Assembly: GCA_030544235.1 (NCBI GenBank)
Contig: CM060461.1
Span: forward strand, 2,128,449-2,192,448
Direction of reading: 5' to 3'
From: Lepturacanthus savala
Lineage: Eukaryota > Chordata > Actinopteri > Scombriformes > Trichiuridae
DNA length: 64,000 nt
A program made the position numbers and the translations under genes. Each line of letters opens with the position of its first letter. Within the stretch, counting starts at the first letter, position 1. The notes under the pieces were generated by a model. It saw nothing but the letters and a program-made list of their open reading frames with translations, did no database searches and was not told the origin of the DNA. Shown in pieces: positions 13,501-25,399 of this stretch.

Positions 13501-16500
13501 TAATCAGGAAAACAAGTTGCTGTTGGTTTCTGCTGCTGTTTGTTCATCAGTTTATTTGCAAATGTGCAGCACAACAAACAACGAAAGATTTCCCAAACTA
13601 AGTGAAATACAACATTTATCATGGACATTATTCAAGGGGCTGCATCTGCAAATAAATCCACTTTAAACTTGACTTTTATACTTTACTATGGTTCCTCAAG
13701 ATACAGGCAGGGAACTTTAAACTTTCTCTGGCACTTCATATAGTCACAATATCTTGAAAAGTAAAAGGTGTGTCCCAAAACTTTTTTCACTCTGAGCTTC
13801 TTCTTCATTTGATTACTGGGACAATATTAATTGCAATGTTTTATAAGATCTTTTTGAAGTAAAAATGCAGGAATTCTGGAAAAAAAACGACTAACATCAC
13901 AAAGCTCATATATGTGTGTTTATATTACACACCACAGAGTTTTATCACCAACCTGCGATCTGGACTGTAAATATGTCTCCATACTTCTTCTTATGTTCTT
14001 CAAGAAATTTATGAGCATCTTTTCCAAACTCCAGAGCTTTTCCAATGTATGGAATCCAGCCGTTTATCAGCGGTGGTTCACCATCTCTCCTGCACAAAAA
14101 GAGAAAAGAAAGTTCGGTTAGAAGATAAAATGACAAAACAAAGACCTGGCCCCTAAGAGTTGATTGTAGGTGTGGTCAGTAACTTTTCCTTGCCATTGTT
14201 CTCTCTTTCCTGATTTAAGAACCACTCATCCGATTGACTTCACACTGAATGCTGCTCTGCCTCCGGTCCTCAGTAACACACTCACCAGGTGTAAAATTAA
14301 TCTGATGAACGCTGACTGAGATATGTGAAGGACAGACACACACACACCTTTATACATACATGATGCTGCTACAGCGCCACCTATTGACCAAATGACACCA
14401 AATGTGTCCTGATCACTCAGACATCACATCTACACAAGTTCACCCAACTTGGCTCCAATAGCTTTAAAATTTAAGCCCCACCCACAGCATTTAAGCCATT
14501 CAGGAGGGTCAGCTACAGTAAAACTGTTTGAAATATTATTTTTCCAGCTTGATCCAGAGATGTTCAGAACCTAATTTGGTGAAGATTGCTCAAAATTTGC
14601 AGGAGTAATGACAACAGCGGTCTGAGGATAGTGGACAGAGGACATGGGCAGCATATCTGTTAAATATATCTGACTGTAGAACAGGTGAACATGAAGCAGC
14701 ACCTTGTTATGAAGAAAAGTGTAAATGTTCCACACACCCTCACACCCACATTTGTTTTCAATCTTCCAAGTGAAAATCAGCCAATCAGAAGAGCGTGTGA
14801 ATATCCACCTGTGCTGCCCCAGAGCTCCAGTGAGTCACTGTAAAACCTACCTGAGTTGAATTTGTACTTTAAATCATACATAAATCAGGTTAGTGGATCA
14901 AAACTTCAAATAAAACCCAGAACGTGCAGACACGGATAAAGACAAAATGCTTTGATTAATCAAAATGTTAAGATTTTGCTGACTTACTTTTACTTTTTTT
15001 ATCATATTAAGTTATTAATGGCTGCAGCTCTTTGTTTGCAGGCTCCTCCACCTCTGTGACAAGCTCATATTTCATTACATGGACTTTGACTTTCTGCGTT
15101 TTCATCTAATATTTATTCTGCTTCCTGAACTGGAACAGAGTGCAGATAGAGACTATAAAACAATGTTTCTTTCAAAGGTTAGATATGGAGTTCCACAAGG
15201 TCCTGTGCTCAGACCAATGCGTTTAACTCTTTATATACTTTTTTTAGGTAAAAGTTGTATGAAACACTCAATTTCCACTGTTATGTAGATGATACAAAAC
15301 TGTATCTGTCAATTAAGCCAAACGAAGCCAACAACCTCACAAAACATTAAGCTAATCTTAAGAACATCCTGGATGACCTGTAACTTTCTGTTACTAAACT
15401 CTGTTATTGTGCTTGTGCCTCATGAGATACTCTGAGCTTCTATTTCTGAGCTTCTCTTTTTTCTTTCATCTGTAAAACTCATGACCCACTGATGAACCAT
15501 GTTTAAATCAGAGTTCTGTTTTCTCTTCATTCTGAGACCAATAGTAGCAATAGTAGCAGTAGTACTAGTAGTATAGTAGTAGTATAGGAGTTGTATAGTA
15601 GTAGTATAGCAGTAATTCCAATAGTATAGTAGTAGTATAGTAGTAGTATAGTAGGAGTAGTAGAAGTAGTATAGTAGTAGTAGTAGTAGTAATAGTAGTA
15701 TTGTAGTATAGTAGTAGTAGTATAGTAGGAGTAGTAGAAGTAGTATAGTAGTAGTAGTAGTAGTAATAGTAGTATTGTAGTATAGTAGTAGTAGTATAGT
15801 AGGAGTAGTAGAAGTAGTATAGTAGTATAGTAGTGTAGTAGTAGTATAGTAGTAGTAGTAATAGTAGTAGTAGTAGTAATAGTAGTAGTAGCAGTAATAG
15901 TAGTATAGTAGTAGTAGTAGTAATAGTAGTAGTTGTATAGTAGTAGGTGTAGTAGTAATAGTAGTAGTAGTAGTATAGTAGTAGTATAGTAGTAGTATAG
16001 TAGAAGTAGTATATTAGTAGTATAGTAGGAGAAGTAGAAGTAGTATAGAAGTATAGTAGTAGTATACTAGTAGTAGTAGTATAGTAGGAGAAGTAGAAGT
16101 AGTATAGAAGTATAGTAGTAGTATACTACTAGTAGTAGTAGTATAGTAGTAGTATAGTAGTAGTAGCAGTAGTAGTAGTAATAGTAGTATAGTAGTAGTA
16201 GTAGTATAGTAGTAGTAGTAGTAGTAATAGTAGTATAGTAGTAGTAGTAGTAATAGTAGCAGTAGTAGTATAGTAGTATAGTAGTAGTAGTAGCAGTAGT
16301 AGCAGTAGTAGAATAGTAGTAGTAGTAGAGTAGTAGTAGTAGTAGCAGTAGTAGTAGCAATAATAGTAGTATAGTAGTAGTATAGTAGTAATAGTAGTAA
16401 TTATATAGTAGTAGTAGCAGTAGTAGTAGTAATGGTAGTATAGTAGGAGTAGTATAGTAGTAGAATAGTAGGAGTAGGAGAAGGAGAAGTAGTATAGTAG

Positions 16501-17187
16501 TAGTAGTATAGTAGTACTAGCAGTAGTAGTAGTAGTATAGTAGTACTAGCAGTAGTAGTAGTAATAATAGTAGTAGTAGTAGTAGTAGAGTAGTAGTATA
16601 GTAGTAGTATAGTAGTACTAGCAGTAGTAGTAGTAATAATAGTAGTAGTAGTAGAGTAGTAGTATAGTAGTAGTAGCAGTAGTAGTATAGTAGTAGTAGT
16701 AGTAGTAGTAGTAGAGTAGTAGTATAGTAGTAGTAGTATAGTAGTAGTATAGTAGTAGTATAGTAGTAGAAGAGTAGTAGTTGTAGTAGTAGTATAGTAG
16801 TAGTATAGCAGAAGAGTAGTAGTATAGTAGTAGAAGAGTAGTAGTTGTAGTAGCAGTAGTAATAATGGATCCTGTCTCCTCATCCTCCACATACACCATC
16901 AATCTACATATTTATGTTATTCTAGTTAATGTCATACTCAACTCTTCCTGTTTCCACCCTGTTCACTTCATCTATTACAGCCTGTCTGTCCTGTAGGATC
17001 CTCCTGTGTTTCAACTCTTTTTTTCCCATTTTTTAAGGGATATTTTTTCTTGTCTGGTGTGAGGGTCTAATAACAGGGGATGTTGAGTTACTGTAAAAAG
17101 ACTGAGGAGAATCTGTGACTGTGACAGACTGGGCAGCATGAATATAAATACAACAAACCTGCATAAATGAATACACCTTCTTTTTTA

Positions 17188-17230
<43 letters not shown>

Positions 17231-20200
17231 GCAGCAACATGTCTGCAGACTGGATGAAAACACATTCACAGTTCACACAGTTTAAAGGAACATGTCACTG
17301 TTTTATTTTACTGCCAGACGACAGAGGACAGAGGACAGAGGACAGTTGACAGAGGACACAGGACAGTTGACAGAGGACAGTGGACAGAGGACAGTGGACA
17401 GAGGACACAGGACAGTTGACAGAGGACAGAGGACAGTGGACAGTGGACAGAGGACAGAGGACACAGGACAGTTGACAGAGGACAGTGGACAGTGGACAGT
17501 GGACAGAGGACAGTGGACAGTGGACAGTGGACAGTGGACAGTGGACAGTGGACAGAGGACAGTGGACAGAGGACAGAGGACACAGGACAGTTGACAGAGG
17601 ACAGAGGACAGTGGACAGTGGACAGAGGACACAGGACAGTTGACAGAGGACAGTGGACAGAGAACAGTGGACAGAGGACAGTGGACAGAGGACAGAGGAC
17701 ACAGGACAGTTGACAGAGGACAGTGGACAGTGGTCAGAGTGCAGTGGACAGAGGACAGTGGTTAGAGTGGACATATCTGTAGAACAGGTGAACATGAAGC
17801 AGCAGCTTGTTAAGAATAAAATGTAGCACAGCTTGATAAATAAAGGTAATTACAGCAGCAGCTGTAGGACACAGGACACAGGACAGTTGACAGAGGACAG
17901 AGGACAGTTGACAGAGGACACAGGACAGTTCACAGAGGACAGTGGACAGAGGACAGAGGACAGTGGACACAGGACAGTTGACAGAGGACAGAGGACAGTG
18001 GACAGTGGACAGTGGACAGTGGACAGTTGACAGAGAACAGTGGACAGTGGACAGAGGACACAGGACAGTTGACAGAGGACAGTGGACAGTGGTCAGAGTG
18101 CAGTGGACAGAGGACAGTGGTTAGAGTGGACATATCTGTAGAACAGGTGAACATGAAGCAGCAGCTTGTTAAGAATAAAATGTAGCACAGCTTGATAAAT
18201 AAAGGTAATTACAGCAGCAGCTGTTGTGAGTGTGTGTGTGATGCTGTTGTTGACGTTTGCTGCTGGAAGCTCATCTGGAAGAGTTTAGTCAAGGCTCAAT
18301 GAACTTTGTCTCGTTCTGTGTCTTAAAGGGTCAGCGACACATTCCTGAGGCGTCCTTAAATCAACTTGAGCATCAAGACTAATTTAAGGCCTCACCAATT
18401 TGTCAACGACCTTTAACCCTCATGTTCAACGACCTTTAACCCTCATGTTGTGTTCCTAGTCTTTTTCACCTAAGATTCCATGATTTTGTCCACAAAGAGG
18501 ATTTCAGCAAACAAAACAAAGTATTAAGTATTATTATATTATATTATTTAATTTACATACAATTGTGTGTATTTTATTACATTTTTGTACACACTTGGTG
18601 TTCCAAGTATCAAAAATGGATGATCATTAGAAATGAATAGAAACACACACACACAACTTGGGTTAAAAACTGAAATCGGGCAACTACCACATCTGCTGGC
18701 AGTTCTCATAAACATTTACAACATATTACTCAGTCTGAGGATACACACATGCACCTCTTGGGTTTCCTGAAAACTTTTAACCACCATGGGAATCGTTGTC
18801 CAGTCTATCTCCCATGAGAACAGCACCTGACAACCACTGGCAGTTCAAATATCTATAACATGAAGTACATTGAAGTAGTCGATAAGCCAGGCAGTTGATC
18901 ATTAAAGCAGGATTTATCTTAGAGGTTTAGTAACTTCATGAGCTGAAAAAAGTGATTTCACTACCAGCCCTGCACTGCTATCCTCATTTTTCTAGTACTA
19001 GGGTGTATACCTCGCCAAAAATCACTATGAGCCTTTATCCCCCTGATGATACAGATGGCCCAACTTTTGTATATAATAGTTTTTTTGAAGCCATGCTTGT
19101 AGATCATTGGATGGCAGCACCATGGCAGGTCGATATACCATGAGTGAGGCTCTTGATTATATATTTGATAACCCACACTGGTGAGGAGGAGAGAAGCCAG
19201 TGAGGATGGATTTGAGGAGGAAGTTTCAGACATTGAAGACAACACAGAATGCTATTCAGACCGAGAAACAACTGATGGTGATGAAATGATGAAGAGGATG
19301 GCCCTGCTGACTGCTGTCATATTCAAATCAAAGAGTAAGACTGTATCATGGTCTTTATCACCACCAAAATAAAAAAGGAAGGCTTTCAAACGAAAATGTC
19401 AAGAGGATGACCCCAGGGCCTACAAATTATGACGTGTCCCGGATTGATGTGATCATTGAAATCCTGCTTTGAACTGTTCCTGAATGAGTCTATTGAAACC
19501 ATAGTGGTAAACAGGACTAATTTGGAGAGAGAATTGGTTTACAAAGACATCTGGAAGGAGGTAACCCAGACAGTCACTGTAGAGCATACACAGGTCTTTT
19601 GATTGTGAGTGGTGTGTACAGATCCAGACCTAAATCTACAAGCAGTTTTTGGAAAGCAGAGTCTGGTCAGGCAACCTTTCCGGGCCATTATGTCACTCCA
19701 GATGTTTCACACGTAACATGTGATTCACTTTGACAACCATGAGACAAAATCAGAAAGATGATGAGAAAGATCAGGCCGTCATCAACAAGACAAGTTGGCA
19801 GCGATCATTGGAAAAAGTGGATGGAGCGTTTGTCACTCATTTACAACACAAGGCCAAACATCCCAGTGGATGAGCATCTGGTCGCTTTTAGGAAAAGCTG
19901 CACTTTCAAACAGTATATGCCAGGGGTAGGCAACCCTGGTCCTAGAGAGACGCTAATTTTGTTCCAACCAAGCATTTACATACCTGATTCTACTAATGAA
20001 GGCTCTAATCAAGGGATCCAGTGGATGATTAGTAGAATTAGGTGTGTTAATGCTTGGTTGGAACAAAAACCTGCACCCACTGGACTCTCTAGGACCAGGG
20101 TTGCCAACATACACTCACCGGCCACTTTATTAGGTACACCATGCTAGTAATGGGTTGGACCCTCTTTTGCCTTCAGAACTGCCTCAAATTGAAAATATCA

Positions 20201-23200
20201 AATCGAAATTATGAACAATGCTGCTATGCATATGTAAACATGTTTTAGATGTGATTAGTTAAAATGAATCCGTCATGCAAAACATGAGGTACTATTTGTA
20301 TGTACTCGTTATTGTTGGCCAATGGTGGCGTTTTTCAACATCTTAGATATGTCAGCTTACAATGCATTTCTGGTGTGAATTCAGCCAAATCCAAGATGGA
20401 AGCAGGGGAAGTTTTTCAAGAGGAGGCTGGAGGAGTTGGCTAGCACCCCACATACAACAACACCAACAACCTCACCCAATGCCAGCTTCTGCAGGAAGGT
20501 GATCAAGCTACAAGGCCAAGAAGCCAGATCACTTGCAGCAAAACAGACAGGTGGCAAAAGGCAAAGGTTCAGTCTGTGTGCAGCAACTGATAACAAGCAT
20601 GACATGCCATAAATGCAATACAGATACAGATACAAAGCACATGCTGCAACCTGCACATATTATCCAACGTGCAAACACCATTTCAGTTTGAGTAAACCCA
20701 CTACACCAAGTCTAATTTTGTTATCAGTTTTCAGTTCTTTTGTTATAAGGGGGAAAAAACATCTGATAGCTTGATGAATATTGTAATTTGAAATATTGTG
20801 AATATTGTTTTGGGATAATTTTCTTTGTAAAAAAAAATATTTCTATCACTTTTGACTGCGAACACAACAGGTTTTACTTTTTGTGACTGTATAAAAAACT
20901 TGAAATGGTTAGTAGAAAGTAGTAGTAGTAAAGCTAAATTCTGTGATAAACAGTAGACTATGTTTCATCTGTTTAATTTTTATACTCAAAATAGTCCAGA
21001 AATTGTGTTCTTTAGGATTCAAATTCAAGACGTATAAATTCAGATCAATGAAGCATTCAAGCCATGAATAACAAATAAAAGTTCAAAACTTGTAATGTTC
21101 ACGGGAAGTTATGCTGATAAAAAATCTAACACAACAAGAGGTGATAATATATGTATTATTATAGTTTTTATGCTGAGTTTTAATGAAACAGTCAAATTTG
21201 ACTTGACTTGAATATTATAACTATATTGTTCTTGTTAGCTTTTTATGCATTAAGACATGACTTGAAATATAGTGAAATTGTCAGATGTAGCTTGGGGATA
21301 ATGTTCTTTGTTGTTAGGATTTGAGACTCCTGAACCCTGGCCGCCCTGCTGGACAGCAGCGGTACTACCTCTGTTCTGGACTGCCTTTTTACCCTGCCCA
21401 TCCTCTGTGTGTCTCCTGATTGCTTGTAATTACATCCACCTGTGTCTCGTTTGCCCGTGTGTCTGTGTCTGTATTTAAGCCCTATCATTCTTCTGCTCTG
21501 CGTCTGATTATCTCCCTGTGTGCGTAGCGACTCTGACTGTGTTCGCAGCCAGTTCCTGTGAATTTTTGATTTGTCTCTTTCGTTTGTCTTGTTTTTTGGA
21601 CTAGTTTCTTTCCTTCGTTTCGTTCCTTCGTCGAACTCTGTATGAGTGGGGTTTTTTTTATTCCTTTTGATATCCTGTCTTCACCCTGGAGAGCTATAAA
21701 TAAATCTGCCCTACACACGGATCTGCATTTGGGTCTCAGTCTCTGTTCAAGGACCTAACATTTGTAAGCAAATAAAATCTTTCTGGTCAAAGTTCTGGTT
21801 CTGCTGCATCTCAACATCTGCTGGATTGAATGATCCAGACATTCCTGGTCCCCAGAGGATTTTTCATCTACCTATTTAGATATGTTATAGTATATTTTGA
21901 TCTTGGCTCCGCCCTTATACTTAAATTTGCTCAATATTCATTTTCCTTTAGTCTCTGTCTGGGTATACATTCCTGGCTTTTTAATATAGCTTGAATTGAA
22001 AGGTTTATTGTTGGTTCAAAGTTGGTTCAGAATAAAAACAGTTTCCCTCAGGCAGGTCAGGGCAGCTGGCTGTTTTCTCATATCTCTTTATAAACACAGA
22101 GGAATGTGATAATCAGCCTGGTGATTCCTGTGATGAACTAATGGTTTTATTATCAGGGGACAACTCCTTACACGCTCTTTGCTCACAAACAAACTGCTGA
22201 ATACAGCCGCATAGATATCAGAAGGAATTTGACTTCACATTAGTGGCGCTTAGATATTTACACAATACGATTTTTGACAAATAATGATCAGTGATGTGGG
22301 TATAATGTTACAACAGTAAAGTAAAACAGATGTTCTGCATCTTTAACAACTCAGCCAATCTGCTGAGTTCACAGCACGTTCACACAACTATAAAACAAGG
22401 AGAACACGTCTACTCTCATATCAACACTATCTAAAATATCAAGATACTGACACTGTTCCTGTAGCTCAGAGTAGGAGGAGCTCAACACAATAATAATTCA
22501 CACTTGTGTGTGTGTATGTATGTATGTATGTGTCAACATATTTGAACATGGTTTACAGACTCATCAACATGCAGCTGTGAGCAGCAATAAAAACCTCATA
22601 GCTGCTTTTAGCTCTAAAATCCTTTGGGAATTAATGTGAGACCAAAAACTGAGGATTCCTAGTTCATTTTTTCTCATAATTCAGACAGTCAGGGGCTACT
22701 TTTAGCTCCAGGATGTTCCTGAGTTTGTGTGCTTGTTGGTTTAATCTGGCCTTTAAACTGAAGTGATGTTGTGTGAGGAGGCTCTGTAGCAGCTGGAAAA
22801 CATAAAGACTGGAAATACCCCAAAAAATGAAAGTAACTCAAACAGAAACAAAGAGTCTGTTACACAATTGTTCCTTAATAAGGAACAAAGAGCCAGTTGT
22901 TGCTCTCACTGAAGTGTATCTGTTCTGTTCTAGATCTAGTTATCTGCACTTCTTAATGCTCTTTAAAATTATATCATGAACACAGAAGTAATTATCATTT
23001 TATCATTATCATTATTATTATTGTTCTACATGGCTTGAATTAAACTAACAGAAAGCAGAAAGCATTGTCCACTGATGTAGGTTCTTAATAACATTGATCT
23101 TAATTAAAAGGTCATCAACAAAGAGATGCTTTTTCCCAAAAAAGAAAAATGAATCAGATCCCAGAATAAGATGACCCATTCCCCAGGAATCCCATGAATT

Positions 23201-25349
23201 AGCTACAGGGGGGATTTGTACATTTTTTAAGCCTATAAGCCTTACAGTGGAGCAAAAGAGTATTTAGACAGCCACCAACTGTACACGTTCTCCTCCTTAA
23301 AAAGATGAGATAGGCCTGTAGTTTTTAATAATAGGTATGCCTCAACTATAGGAGACAAAATAAAAAAGAATCCAGAAAATTATCTGATTGTTTGTAGAAT
23401 TTGTTTGTAAATTATGGTGGAAAAATGTATTTGGTCAGTAACAAAAGTTCATCTCAATACTTTGTTATTTACCCTTTGTTGGCAATAACAGAGGTCCAAC
23501 ATTTTCTCTAAGTCTTCACAAGATTTTCACAAACTGTTGCTGGTATTTTGGCTCATTCCTCCATGCAGATCTTTTTTCCTCTTTTAACCCCCTCCACAGA
23601 TGTGGTTTAGATTTGGAGACTAGCTAGGCAACTCCGGGATCTAGAAATGCTTCTTACGAAGCCACTCCTTAGATGCCCAGGTGGCGTATTTGGGATCATT
23701 GATGGAAGAGGTTTTTACTCAAAGCCTCACTCTACATGGCCCCATTCATCTTTACAATGATCTTCTCCAAACACAACAAGTTCATTTTTTCTCACCGTTC
23801 GCCTCATGGGTGAGATTTTGCGTGGAGCCACAGATCGAGGGGGATTATCAGTGGTCTTGTATGTCTTCCATTGTCTAATAATTGCTCCCACAATTGATTT
23901 CTTCACACCAAGCTGCTACCTATTACAGATTTAGTCTTTCCAGCCTGGTGCAGGTCTACAGTTTTGTTTCTGGTCCTTTGACAGCTCTTTGGTCTTGGCC
24001 ATAGTGGAGTTGGAGTGAGTGAGGTTGTGAACAGGTGTCTTTATACTGATAACGAGTTCAAACAGGTTCCATTAATAAAGGTAATGAGTGGAGGACAGAG
24101 GAGCCTCTTATAGAAGAAGCTACAGGTCTGTGAGAGACAGAAATCTGGTTTGTTTGTAGGTGACCAAAAATACTTATTTTACCGAGGAAGTTACCAATTA
24201 ATTAATTAAAAATCAGACAATGTCATTTCCTGGATTCTTTCCCCCCATTCTGTTTCTGATAGTTGAACTGTACCTATGATGTATCATTCAAGTATGTGTT
24301 CCTAAATCCCCAAACACCATTTAATATCAAATTATTAGACATTATTTGTATAATTATTAGAGCAAAGGAATGCAGTTTAGGCTATTATGTTAACACAACA
24401 ACAATAATAATAAATTCTGCACATCATGCATGTTGGACTTTTAATTGTGATTTCTTCAATATATTTGTGAGCCTGAGATTCTAAATGTCTGTGCAATGCA
24501 TTTTTTTTTACACAAACCACATACATAGATAGGTCCTTACCTTCATTTATCCTCATATTTGTGGTTATTAGCACTAGTGTCAAAACATTGAATGACAGTG
24601 AGTTATTTAAACTCTACAGTTTGTTTCCTGCAGGAATCATGTTTGTGGTAGATGTGATGTTTCTTATAAACCAGACACAGAAACTGATGTGACTTAGTTA
24701 TTCTACCCAAATAAACAAATACATGAAGCTAAGATCACCAAGAGGATGAACACAGTCAATGAATAAATAAATAGCATGTGATGAAGTGCAAGTGGACCTG
24801 ATTTTTCACACCTTTTAAAGTTTGGCTTAATATTTATTTAACTGGGATGTTTTTATATGTAAACTATAGGCGTGTGACGAGACGCTCAGCTGACGAGACG
24901 AGACGAGACCCCAGATTGGGTTCACGAGATCGGGACGAGACGAGATTTTAAGAAAACTAAATTACAAATTATATGAATGCCTGGACAACAGACTCTTATT
25001 TAACTGAGTTGTAGTGATGGGAATTGTCGTTCACTTTGAAGAAGTAGTTCAGTTCAGATCGTTCAGTAAAAAGATCCGTTCATTTCGTTCAGCGCGCACG
25101 GGGGGGTGCAGAGAGCGTGTGTGTATATGTATGCGTATATGTATATAATATAATAAACAAAAATTATTTCTGATTCATTGGTTATTTTAATAAGGGTAAT
25201 ACTTATAACAATATTTTTTATTATTATTAATAATATCAGTATTATTGTTTTTAACTAATTTTAACTAGCTTTTAATGTAAAGTGACTGAGTTGTTATTGT
25301 TTTTAACCAACCTTTACTGTAAAATGTCTGAGTTTTAAAAAGCTATATA

Positions 25350-25399
<50 letters not shown>

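Larger units (their letters stand above)
18440..20700 (+). pseudogene. Decayed piggyBac-type transposase
   Basis: Pieces of a piggyBac transposase appear in order on the plus strand with several frame breaks. An N-terminal [14 protein letters not shown] starts at 19139, and an acidic linker follows. A stretch readable as [20 protein letters not shown] lies around 19470-19530, then FRAIMS near 19681, and [20 protein letters not shown] with FKQYMP at about 19838-19920. The last corresponds to the conserved VDEQLV.FRGRCPF.QY segment, with an acidic residue of the catalytic core. A degenerate C-terminal Cys-rich tail (CHKC) is near 20600. The middle is split at 19921 by two unrelated short elements. 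No right terminus was found. Inactive. Confidence 0.75.

Noticed and set aside
16067..16902. Long minus-strand frames of Leu/Tyr/Thr
   Set aside because: They are translations of the GTA repeat; no start context, no family, and all frames of the repeat stay open by composition.
17292..18154. Open frames on both strands rich in [11 protein letters not shown] or CPLSTVL
   Set aside because: Products of the 10-bp minisatellite, open in several frames at once.
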